A DNA stretch of 64,000 nt from Plasmopara viticola. Lineage: Eukaryota > Oomycota > Peronosporomycetes > Peronosporales > Peronosporaceae. The notes beneath the pieces were generated by a model. The model made no database searches and was not told the origin of the DNA. It saw nothing but the letters and a program-made list of their open reading frames with translations. Shown one piece after another: positions 1 through 12,511 of the stretch. Location: NCBI GenBank assembly GCA_001695595.3, contig MBPM02000033.1:124001-188000 (forward strand). Reading direction: 5' to 3'. How positions within the stretch are numbered: the first letter of the stretch is position 1; every line of letters begins with the position of its first letter. Both the position numbers and the translations under genes were made by a program.

Positions 1-2504
1 TACTACCACGATGAACTGAGCGAATCGGATATTTTATTTACCACGACTTCGACCCTCGATGAATCTATTCCAGTGTCCGGTCACTCTCAAAGGACATGGC
101 CAAAGCCCGGATACGCTTAGATGGATTTGCAGAAATTCTTCCACTATTTAAGGATGCAATAAAAATCTGCTTTGACGACATCTAAGTTTGTGTTGCCGAC
201 CACATGACAGCTTAAGATCGTGTGCTCAGGCAGTGTAGGGAACATCCGCTAAACGGCAAGCTTTCTAATGGCCAAAATTGCGTGGATGGGATTTCACGCC
301 TGAATACTTTGCGAACAAACAGACGTCTGAATGTTCCTAAAATGATCTGTTACCAAAGCAAAGAAGCAAACAGAGCGATCGATAGGCACTAAAATACGTA
401 TTTCAAGGCTCTGCAAGGGCTTTGCGCACTTCGAAGGATTATGTCGCAAAATTATGAAGGGAAAAGGCCTTCAAAAGGCGATCGAGCTATTGGATAGTTG
501 ACTACGCTGTTTCACGTAGCCCATGCATCACTTGACTTTCCACCTACTCCAGTCGATATCTTGATTTTGCACACGAAATCACATTTCGCCCATGACAGCA
601 TGACTGTTTCATGGAAAAATTATGCCCTAGAACGTTTTCAATTTAAAGAAAGAATTTGTTTTATACATGTGCACGATTTGTCGAGGACAGGGGACAACTT
701 TGTTACAATCGACAAATAATTGCATCACCTCGCCCATGCTCACTTCGAATACAAGCCGCCTCATCAAGTTATAAAATACGCCGTTGAGACTGTATTTATT
801 GTCGGTGAGAACAATGAACGTTCTATTTTTTTAAAGCTCGAGCTGTTGCTTCGAGGATAGCAAAAGGGTAGATTAAATGAAACGACTTTTTCTTATGATC
901 AGAAGCGGTCACATTGTGGAGATATGTGACAGATAATGCCACAATTGCTGCACATTGCTAACTTAGTCCAATTGTAGGTGTTGTCGTTTCTGATTCGAAG
1001 CGCTTTATTTTCTGTGGTCGCAACTTGTTCGTATGATGGCCACATTTCATTGGCACTGGTACATTTACCCTGACTGATTTACGAGGTGGTTTACCCGAGA
1101 TTGAGCAAACTAACTGCTTCCTTGAAGTTACTTGGGCTCCTTTCTCAATCCTTTTCGCGTTGCATTCCGGTAATCGATTCTGGAATAGAATGGTACTTCT
1201 AGCTTAATGATCTTCAATACATTTTAGAATATAAAGTCTTGGAGCTTGGTGGCGTACTAGTAAATATGTTCCCTTTGCTTCGGGTAGAATAAACGCCTTT
1301 GAAGATCATGCCTGAAGTCCTTAGACATGAAGGATTTGCATAGTTGAGGTTTTGGCATACCATGGTCTTTTAGATACTTCTTGGTGACAAACTTAGCCTT
1401 TTTGTTAAGCGATCAACAAGAACCATGACGGCGTAAAATCTATTAGGTTTTTGGTTGAGACACGATGACGTCTATCAAAATATCAACCTATCAGCCTTTT
1501 GAAGCATCCAAAAACTAGAGTATTTTGTTTGCCTAGCCCTGTTGCGCCGAGATATTTTGCAGGTGTTGTATTCGCTAGATGTACTTTGTGCAAGCCAGAA
1601 TTGCGGCTCTCACAAATGATGCAGTTTTCACGTCTCTACCGTCAGGACAATTAAATCGCGGAGTCTTATCTTTACCCGTTTGCCAATATAAGAGGACTGC
1701 ATTGAGCACTTTGAGGCTGGCTCTTTATTTCATTGACTTGATGATATTACAAGGACTCATTACGTAAATACATTGTCTCTGCGATCCCAGTCATTGCTGG
1801 CTGACTTGACTTAATTGTCGCTGCAAGCTTGCTATTCTTGGTCGCTTTGGTTCGTTTTGCAAGCTAATTTGGACAACTTTTTGCTGGATTTTGGATTGCG
1901 TGACAATGCATCAGCTCCAGTGTTGACTTCACCGGCATTCCACCTGAACGAAGGCTCAAATTTAGCAATCTTATCAAATCGCTATTATCTTGTCGGCAAT
2001 TCTTTACAATTTTGCGTCACGACAAGGACATTAAATACATCTTAGATATCAAGCAATAATTTTGGGAAGGCCGAGCGCTCCAAGAACAAAGAATGGAAAT
2101 ATTCCAAAGCTTCACACGCCAAGCGACCATTCGGTATGTGAAGTGCTAAGCAAGTATGCGCAATTTTTTTGCACAGATCTTCCTCGCGGGACTCGTGCAT
2201 TACGGAAAAAAATTAGGCTTAAAGATTTGCTCAATATCGATATCAAGCTTGCCTCCGACAAACGTGCTGGATTTCTACACAGTGCAAAATAGTACAAAAA
2301 TAAAACCGAAGCAATGCTTTAAGCAAGTATTTTGACAAAGTATATCTGCCTTTGTCGGCACCATCGTTCTGTGTCAAAAAGTGCGTAGTTTGGCGCATTG
2401 TACACATCAAGCGTCAGGTAGATTTAGAGACGAACTGCAGATATTACCGATGTCGTGTGAGAAGAAACGTATTAAATACCACGTCCGAACGTCAACAGTT
2501 TTAG
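1..2504. repeat. Array unit copy 1 (type A)
   Basis: Type A copy: it has the GAGCGAATCGGATA start, GACCATTCGG, and the CTTAAAGATTTGCTCAATATCG variant near its right end, shared only with copy 3. The 1-bp deletion in the GTTGTCGTTTCTG stretch is shared with copies 4 and 5 and shifts the frame ahead of the zinc-knuckle codons. Confidence 0.95.
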
Positions 2505-5006
2505 TACTACCACGATGAACTGCGCGAATCGATATTTTATTTACCACGACTTCGACCCTCGATGAATCTATTCCAGTGTCCGGTCACTCTCAAAGGACAT
2601 GGCCAAAGCCCGGATACGCTTCGATGGATTTGCAGAAATTCTTCCGCTATTTAAGGATGCAATAAAAATCTGCTTTGACGACATCTAAGTTTGTGTTGCC
2701 GACCACATGACAGCTTAAGATCGTGTGCTCAGGCAGTGTAGGGAACATCCGCTAAACGGCAAGCTTTCTAATGGCCAAAATTGCGTGGATGGGATTTCAC
2801 GCCTGAATACTTTGCGAACAAAAGACGTCTGAATGGTCCTAAAATGATCTGTTACCAAAGCAAAGAAGCAAACAGAGCGATCGATAGGCACTAAAATACG
2901 TATTCAAGGCTCTGCAAGGGCTTTGCGCACTTCGTAGGATTATGTCGCAAAATTATGAAGGGAAAAGGACTTCGAAAAGGCGATCGAGCTATTGGATAGT
3001 TGACTACGCTGTTTCACGTAGCCCATGCATCACTTGACTTTCCACCTACTCCAGTCGATATCTTGATTTTGCACACGAAATCACATTTCGCCCATGACAG
3101 CATGACTGTTTCATGGAAAAATTATGCCCTAGAACGTTTTCAATTTAAAGAAAGAATTTGTTTTATACATGTGCACGATTTGTCGAGGACAGGGGACAAC
3201 TTTGTTACAATCGACAAATAATTGCATCACCTCGCCCATGCTCACTTCGAATACAAGCCGCCTCATCAAGTTATAAAATACGCCGTTGAGACTGTATTTA
3301 TTGTCGGTGAGAACAATGAACGTTCTATTTTTTTAAAGCTCGAGCTGTTGCTTCGAGGATAGCAAAAGGGTAGATTAAATGAAACGACTTTTTCTTATGA
3401 TCAGAAGCGGTCACATTGTGGAGATATGTGACAGATAATGCCACAATTGCTGCACATTGCTAACTTAGTCCAATTGTAGGTGTTGTCGTATTCTGATTCG
3501 AAGCGCTTTATTTTCTGTGGTCGCAACTTGTTCGTATGATGGCCACATTTCATTGGACTGGTACATTTACCCTGACTGATTTACGAGGTGGTTTACCCGA
3601 GATTGAGCAAACTAACTGCTTCCTTGAAGTTACTTGGGCTCCTTTCTCAATCCTTTTCACGTTGCATTCCGGTAATCGATTCTGGAATAGAATGGTACTT
3701 CTAGTTTAATGATCTTCAATACATTTTAGAATATAAAGTCTTGGAGCTTGGTGGCGTACTAGTAAATATGTTCCCTTTGCTTCGGGTAGAATAAACGCCT
3801 TTGAAGATCATGCCTGAAGTCCTTAGACATGAAGGATTTGCATAGTTGAGGTTTTGGCATACCATGGTCTTTTAGATACTTCTTGGTGACAAACTTAGCC
3901 GTTTTGTTAAGCGATCAACAAGAACCATGACGGCGTAAAATCTATTAGGTTTTTGGTTGAGACACGATGACGTCTATCAAAATATCAACCTACCAGCCTT
4001 TTGAAGCATCCAAAAACTAGAGTATTTTGTTTGCCTAGCCCTGTTGCGCCGAGATATTTTGCAGGTGTTGTATTCGCTAGATGTACTTTGTGCAAGCCAG
4101 AATTGCGGCTCTCACAAATGATGCAGTTTTCACGTCTCTACCGTCAGGACAATTAAATCGCGGAGTCTTATCTTTACCCGTTTGTCAATATAAAAAGGAC
4201 TGCATTGAGCACTTTGAGGCTGGCTCTTTATTTCATTGACTTGATGATATTACAAGGACTCATTTCGTAAATACATTGTCTCTGCGATCCCAGTCATTGC
4301 TGGCTGACTTGACTTAATTGTCGCTGCAAGCTTGCTATTCTTGGTCGCTTTGGTTCGTTTTGCAAGCTAATTTGGACAACTTTTTGCTGGATTTTGGATT
4401 GCGTGACAATGCATCAGCTCCAGTGTTGACTTCACCGGCATTCCACCTGAACGAAGGCTCAAATTTAGCAATCTTATCAAATCGCTATTATCTTGTCGGC
4501 AATTCTTTACAATTTTGCGTCACGACAAGGACATTAAATACATCTTAGATATCAAGCAATAATTTTGGGAAGGCCGAGCGCTCCAAGAACAAAGAATGGA
4601 AATATTCCAAAGCTTCACACGCCAAGCGGCCGTTCGGTATGTGAAGTGCTAAGCAAGTATGCGCAATTTTTTGCACAGATCTTCCTCGCGGGACTCGTAC
4701 ATTACGGAAAAAAATTAGGCCCAAAGATTTGCTCAAGATCGATATCAAGCTTGCCTCCGACAAACGTGCTGGATTTCTACACAGTGCAAAATAGTACAAA
4801 AATAAAACCGAAGCAATGCTTTAAGCAAGTATTTTGACAAAGTATATCTGCCTTTGTCGGCACCATCGTTCTGTGTCAAAAAGTGCGTAGTTTGGCGCAT
4901 TGTACACATCAAGCGTCAGGTAGATTTAGAGACGAACTGCAGATATTACCGATGTCGTGTGAGAAGAAACGTATTAAATACCACGTCCGAACGTCAACAG
5001 TTTTAG
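2505..5006. repeat. Array unit copy 2 (type B)
   Basis: Type B copy: it begins CTGCGCGAATCGATATTT and has AGGACTTCG near +470, CATTTCGTAAATAC and GCGGCCGTTCGG. Copy 4 shares these, while copies 1 and 3 do not. Confidence 0.95.
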
Positions 5007-7507
5007 TACTACCACGATGAACTGAGCGAATCGGATATTTTATTTACCACGACTTCGACCCTCGATGAATCTATTCCAGTGTCCGGTCACTCTCAAAGGA
5101 CATGGCCAAAGCCCGGATACGCTTCGATGGATTTGCAGAAATTCTTCCGCTATTTAAGGATGCAATAAAAATCTGCTTTGACGACATCTAAGTTTGTGTT
5201 GCCGACCACATGACAGCTTAAGATCGTGTGCTCAGGCAGTGTAGGGAACATCCGCTAAACGGCAAGCTTTCTAATGGCCAAAATTGCGTGGATGGGATTT
5301 CACGCCTGAATACTTTGCGAACAAACAGACGTCTGAATGTTCCTAAAATGATCTGTTACCAAAGCAAAGAAGCAAACAGAGCGATCGATAGGCACTAAAA
5401 TACGTATTTCAAGGCTCTGCAAGGGCTTTGCGCACTTCGAAGGATTATGTCGCAAAATTATGAAGGGAAAAGGCCTTCAAAAGGCGATCGAGCTATTGGA
5501 TAGTTGACTACGCTGTTTCACGTAGCCCATGCATCACTTGACTTTCCACCTACTCCAGTCGATATCTTGATTTTGCACACGAAATCACATTTCGCCCATG
5601 ACAGCATGACTGTTTCATGGAAAAATTATGCCCTAGAACGTTTTCAATTTAAAGAAAGAATTTGTTTTATACATGTGCACGATTTGTCGAGGACAGGGGA
5701 CAACTTTGTTACAATCGACAAATAATTGCATCACCTCGCCCATGCTCACTTCGAATACAAGCAGCCTCATCAAGTTAAAAAATACGCCGTTGAGACTGTA
5801 TTTATTGTCGGTGAGAACAATGAACGTTCTATTTTTTAAAGCTCGAGCTGTTGCTTCGAGGATAGCAAAAGGGTAGATTAAATGAAACGACTTTTTCTTA
5901 TGATCAGAAACGGTCACATTGTGGAGATATGTGACAGATAATGCCACATTGCTGCACATTGCTAACTTAGTCCAATTGTAGGTGTTGTCGTTTTCTGATT
6001 CGAAGCGCTTTATTTTCTGTGTCGCAACTTGTTCGTATGATGGCCACATTTCATTGGCACTGGTACATTTACCCTGACTGATTTACGAGGTGGTTTACCC
6101 GAGATTGAGCAAACTAACTGCTTCCTTGAAGTTACTTGGGCTCCTTTCTCAATCCTTTTACGTTGCATTCCCGTAATCGATTCTGGTATAGAATGGTACT
6201 TCTAGCTTAATGATCTTCAATACATTTTAGAATATAAAGTCTTGGAGCTTGGTGGCGTACTAGTAAATATGTTCCCTTTGCTTCGGGTAGAATAAACGCC
6301 TTTGAAGATCATGCCTGAAGTCCTTAGACATGAAGGATTTGCATAGTTGAGGTTTTGGCATACCATGGTCTTTTAGATACTTCTTGGTGACAAACTTAGC
6401 CTTTTTGTTAAGCGATCAACAAGAACCATGACGGCGTAAAATCTATTAGGTTTTTGGTTGAGACACGATGACGTCTATCAAAATATCAACCTATCAGCCT
6501 TTTGAAGCATCCAAAAACTAGAGTATTTTGTTTGCCTAGCCCTGTTGCGCCGAGATATTTTGCAGGTGTTGTATTCGCTAGATGTACTTTGTGCAAGCCA
6601 GAATTGCGGCTCTCACAAATGATGCAGTTTTCACGTCTCTACCGTCAGGACAATTAAATCGCGGAGTCTTATCTTTACCCGTTTGTCAATATAAGAGGAC
6701 TGCATTGAGCACTTTGAGGCTGGCTCTTTATTTCATTGACTTGATGATATTACAAGGACTCATTACGTAAATACATTGTCTCTGCGATCCCAGTCATTGC
6801 TGGCTGACTTGACTTAATTGTCGCTGCAAGCTTGCTATTCTTGGTCGCTTTGGTTCGTTTTGCAAGCTAATTTGGACAACTTTTTGCTGGATTTTGGATT
6901 GCGTGACAATGCATCAGCTCCAGTGTTGACTTCACCGGCATTCCACCTGAACGAAGGCTCAAATTTAGCAATCTTATCAAATCGCTATTATCTTGTCGGC
7001 AATTCTTTACAATTTTGCGTCACGACAAGGACATTAAATACATCTTAGATATCAAGCAATAATTTTGGGAAGGCCGAGCGCTCCAAGAACAAAGAATGGA
7101 AATATTCCAAAGCTTCACACGCCAAGCGACCATTCGGTATGTGAAGTGCTAAGCAAGTATGCGCAATTTTTTTGCACAGATCTTCCTCGCGGGACTCGTG
7201 CATTACGGAAAAAAATTAGGCTTAAAGATTTGCTCAATATCGATATCAAGCTTGCCTCCGACAAACGTGCTGGATTTCTACACAGTGCAAAATAGTACAA
7301 AAATAAAACCGAAGCAATGCTTTAAGCAAGTATTTTGACAAAGTATATCTGCCTTTGTCGGCACCATCGTTCTGTGTCAAAAAGTGCGTAGTTTGGCGCA
7401 TTGTACACATCAAGCGTCAGGTAGATTTAGAGACGAACTGCAGATATTACCGATGTCGTGTGAGAAGAAACGTATTAAATACCACGTCCGAACGTCAACA
7501 GTTTTAG
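5007..7507. repeat. Array unit copy 3 (type A)
   Basis: Closest to copy 1, sharing GACCATTCGG and the CTCAATATCG variant. It has private changes (AAGCAGCC for AAGCCGCC, and single-base losses) that open a 138-codon minus-strand frame at 5633-6049. That frame is a by-product of frameshifts and not a gene. Confidence 0.95.
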
Positions 7508-10007
7508 TACTACCACGATGAACTGCGCGAATCGATATTTTATTTACCACGACTTCGACCCTCGATGAATCTATTCCAGTGTCCGGTCACTCTCAAAGGA
7601 CATGGCCAAAGCCCGGATACGCTTCGATGGATTTGCAGAAATTCTTCCGCTATTTAAGGATGCAATAAAAATCTGCTTTGACGACATCTAAGTTTGTGTT
7701 GCCGACCACATGACAGCTTAAGATCGTGTGCTCAGGCAGTGTAGGGAACATCCGCTAAACGGCAAGCTTTCTAATGGCCAAAATTGCGTGGATGGGATTT
7801 CACGCCTGAATACTTTGCGAACAAAAGACGTCTGAATGTCCTAAAATGATCTGTTACCAAAGCAAAGAAGCAAACAGAGCGATCGATAGGCACTAAAATA
7901 CGTATTTCAAGGCTCTGCACGGGCTTTGCGCACTTCGTAGGATTATGTCGCAAAATTATGAAGGGAAAAGGACTTCAAAGGCGATCGAGCTATTGGATAG
8001 TTGACTACGCTGTTTCACGTAGCCCATGCATCACTTGACTTTCCACCTACTCCAGTCGATATCTTGATTTTGCACACGAAATCACATTTCGCCCATGACA
8101 GCATGACTGTTTCATGGAAAAATTATGCCCTAGAACGTTTTCAATTTAAAGAAAGAATTTGTTTTATACATGTGCACGATTTGTCGAGGACAGGGGACAA
8201 CTTTGTTACAATCGACAAATAATTGCATCACCTCGCCCATGCTCACTTCGAATACAAGCCGCCTCATCAAGTTATAAAATACGCCGTTGAGACTGTATTT
8301 ATTGTCGGTGAGAACAATGAACGTCTATTTTTTTAAAGCTCGAGCTGTTGCTTCGAGGATAGCAAAAGGGTAGATTAAATGAAACGACTTTTTCTTATGA
8401 TCAGAAGCGGTCACATTGTGGAGATATGTGACAGATAATGCCACAATTGCTGCACATTGCTAACTTAGTCCAATTGTAGGTGTTGTCGTTTCTGATTCGA
8501 AGCGCTTTATTTTCTGTGGTCGCAACTTGTTCGTATGATGGCCACATTTCATTGGCACTGGTACATTTACCCTGACTGATTTACGAGGTGGTTTACCCGA
8601 GATTGAGCAAACTAACTGCTTCCTTGAAGTTACTTGGGCTCCTTTCTCAATCCTTTTCACGTTGCATTCCGGTAATCGATTCTGGAATAGAATGGTACTT
8701 CTAGTTTAATGATCTTCAATACATTTTAGAATATAAAGTCTTGGAGCTTGGTGGCGTACTAGTAAATATGTTCCCTTTGCTTCGGGTAGAATAAACGCCT
8801 TTGAAGATCATGCCTGAAGTCCTTAGACATGAAGGATTTGCATAGTTGAGGTTTTGGCATACCATGGTCTTTTAGATACTTCTTGGTGACAAACTTAGCC
8901 GTTTTGTTAAGCGATCAACAAGAACCATGACGGCGTAAAATCTATTAGGTTTTTGGTTGAGACACGATGACGTCTATCAAAATATCAACCTATCAGCCTT
9001 TTGAAGCATCCAAAAACTAGAGTATTTTGTTTGCCTAGCCCTGTTGCGCCGAGATATTTTGCAGGTGTTGTATTCGCTAGATGTACTTTGTGCAAGCCAG
9101 AATTGCGGCTCTCACAAATGATGCAGTTTTCACGTCTCTACCGTCAGGACAATTAAATCGCGGAGTCTTATCTTTACCCGTTTGTCAATATAAAAAGGAC
9201 TGCATTGAGCACTTTGAGGCTGGCTCTTTATTTCATTGACTTGATGATATTACAAGGACTCATTTCGTAAATACATTGTCTCTGCGATCCCAGTCATTGC
9301 TGGCTGACTTGACTTAATTGTCGCTGCAAGCTTGCTATTCTTGGTCGCTTTGGTTCGTTTTGCAAGCTAATTTGGACAACTTTTTGCTGGATTTTGGATT
9401 GCGTGACAATGCATCAGCTCCAGTGTTGACTTCACCGGCATTCCACCTGAACGAAGGCTCAAATTTAGCAATCTTATCAAATCGCTATTATCTTGTCGGC
9501 AATTCTTTACAATTTTGCGTCACGACAAGGACATTAAATACATCTTAGATATCAAGCAATAATTTTGGGAAGGCCGAGCGCTCCAAGAACAAAGAATGGA
9601 AATATTCCAAAGCTTCACACGCCAAGCGGCCGTTCGGTATGTGAAGTGCTAAGCAAGTATGCGCAATTATTTTGCACAGATCTTCCTCGCGGGACTCGTA
9701 CATTACGGAAAAAAATTAGGCCCAAAGATTTGCTCAAGATCGATATCAAGCTTGCCTCCGACAAACGTGCTGGATTTCTACACAGTGCAAAATAGTACAA
9801 AAATAAAACCGAAGCAATGCTTTAAGCAAGTATTTTGACAAAGTATATCTGCCTTTGTCGGCACCATCGTTCTGTGTCAAAAAGTGCGTAGTTTGGCGCA
9901 TTGTACACATCAAGCGTCAGGTAGATTTAGAGACGAACTGCAGATATTACCGATGTCGTGTGAGAAGAAACGTATTAAATACCACGTCCGAACGTCAACA
10001 GTTTTAG
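7508..10007. repeat. Array unit copy 4 (type B)
   Basis: Type B copy like copy 2 (CTGCGCGAATCGATATTT start). Near its right end it has TTATTTTGCACAG, which it shares with copies 5, 6 and 8 or their neighbours. That suggests a mosaic made by unequal exchange or gene conversion. Confidence 0.95.
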
Positions 10008-12511
10008 TACTACCACGATGAACTGAGCGAATCGGATATTTTATTTACCACGACTTCGACCCTCGATGAATCTATTCCAGTGTCCGGTCACTCTCAAAGG
10101 ACATGGCCAAAGCCCGGATACGCTTAGATGGATTTGCAGAAATTCTTCCGCTATTTAAGGATGCAATAAAAATCTGCTTTGACGACATCTAAGTTTGTGT
10201 TGCCGACCACATGACAGCTTAAGATCGTGTGCTCAGGCAGTGTAGGGAACATCCGCTAAACGGCAAGCTTTCTAATGGCCAAAATTGCGTGGATGGGATT
10301 TCACGCCTGAATACTTTGCGAACAAACAGACGTCTGAATGTTCCTAAAATGATCTGTTACCAAAGCAAAGAAGCAAACAGAGCGATCGATAGGCACTAAA
10401 ATACGTATTTCAAGGCTCTGCAAGGGCTTTGCGCACTTCGAAGGATTATGTCGCAAAATTATGAAGGGAAAAGGCCTTCAAAAGGCGATCGAGCTATTGG
10501 ATAGTTGACTACGCTGTTTCACGTAGCCCATGCATCACTTGACTTTCCACCTACTCCAGTCGATATCTTGATTTTGCACACGAAATCACATTTCGCCCAT
10601 GACAGCATGACTGTTTCATGGAAAAATTATGCCCTAGAACGTTTTCAATTTAAAGAAAGAATTTGTTTTATACATGTGCACGATTTGTCGAGGACAGGGG
10701 ACAACTTTGTTACAATCGACAAATAATTGCATCACCTCGCCCATGCTCACTTCGAATACAAGCCGCCTCATCAAGTTATAAAATACGCCGTTGAGACTGT
10801 ATTTATTGTCGGTGAGAACAATGAACGTTCTATTTTTTTAGAGCTCGAGCTGTTGCTTCGAGGATAGCAAAAGGGTAGATTAAATGAAACGACTTTTTCT
10901 TATGATCAGAAGCGGTCACATTGTGGAGATATGTGACAGATAATGCCACAATTGCTGCACATTGCTAACTTAGTCCAATTGTAGGTGTTGTCGTTTCTGA
11001 TTCGAAGCGCTTTATTTTCTGTGGTCGCAACTTGTTCGTATGATGGCCACATTTCATTGGCACTGGTACATTTACCCTGACTGATTTACGAGGTGGTTTA
11101 CCCGAGATTGAGCAAACTAACTGCTTCCTTGAAGTTACTTGGGCTCCTTTCTCAATCCTTTTCACGTTGCATTCCGGTAATCGATTCTGGAATAGAATGG
11201 TACTTCTAGCTTAATGATCTTCAATACATTTTAGAATATAAAGTCTTGGAGCTTGGTGGCGTACTAGTAAATATGTTCCCTTTGCTTCGGGTAGAATAAA
11301 CGCCTTTGAAGATCATGCCTGAAGTCCTTAGACATGAAGGATTTGCATAGTTGAGGTTTTGGCATACCATGGTCTTTTAGATACTTCTTGGTGACAAACT
11401 TAGCCTTTTTGTTAAGCGATCAACAAGAACCATGACGGCGTAAAATCTATTAGGTTTTTGGTTGAGACACGATGACGTCTATCAAAATATCAACCTATCA
11501 GCCTTTTGAAGCATCCAAAAACTAGAGTATTTTGTTTGCCTAGCCCTGTTGCGCCGAGATATTTTGCAGGTGTTGTATTCGCTAGATGTACTTTGTGCAA
11601 GCCAGAATTGCGGCTCTCACAAATGATGCAGTTTTCACGTCTCTACCGTCAGGACAATTAAATCGCGGAGTCTTATCTTTACCCGTTTGTCAATATAAGA
11701 GGACTGCATTGAGCACTTTGAGGCTGGCTCTTTATTTCATTGACTTGATGATATTACAAGGACTCATTACGTAAATACATTGTCTCTGCGATCCCAGTCA
11801 TTGCTGGCTGACTTGACTTAATTGTCGCTGCAAGCTTGCTATTCTTGGTCGCTTTGGTTCGTTTTGCAAGCTAATTTGGACAACTTTTTGCTGGATTTTG
11901 GATTGCGTGACAATGCATCAGCTCCAGTGTTGACTTCACCGGCATTCCACCTGAACGAAGGCTCAAATTTAGCAATCTTATCAAATCGCTATTATCTTGT
12001 CGGCAATTCTTTACAATTTTGCGTCACGACAAGGACATTAAATACATCTTAGATATCAAGCAATAATTTTGGGAAGGCCGAGCGCTCCAAGAACAAAGAA
12101 TGGAAATATTCCAAAGCTTCACACGCCAAGCGGCCGTTCGGTATGTGAAGTGCTAAGCAAGTATGCGCAATTATTTTGCACAGATCTTCCTCGCGGGACT
12201 CGTACATTACGGAAAAAAATTAGGCCCAAAGATTTGCTCAAGATCGATATCAAGCTTGCCTCCGACAAACGTGCTGGATTTCTACACAGTGCAAAATAGT
12301 ACAAAAATAAAACCGAAGCAATGCTTTAAGCAAGTATTTTGACAAAGTATATCTGCCTTTGTCGGCACCATCGTTCTGTGTCAAAAAGTGCGTAGTTTGG
12401 CGCATTGTACACATCAAGCGTCAGGTAGATTTAGAGACGAACTGCAGATATTACCGATGTCGTGTGAGAAGAAACGTATTAAATACCACGTCCGAACGTC
12501 AACAGTTTTAG
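10008..12511. repeat. Array unit copy 5
   Basis: Its left half resembles type A copies and its right half resembles copy 4 (TTATTTTGCACAG, CCCAAAGATTTGCTCAAGATCG). The ABAB alternation ends here. Confidence 0.95.

Noticed and set aside
498..719. 73-codon plus-strand ORF repeated in seven array units as a gene family
   Set aside because: It begins with TTG, has no leader or known motif, and its identity across copies is explained by array homogenisation.
5633..6049. 138-codon minus-strand ORF in array copy 3 as a gene
   Set aside because: It exists only because of private 1-bp deletions joining frames that are closed in the other seven copies.
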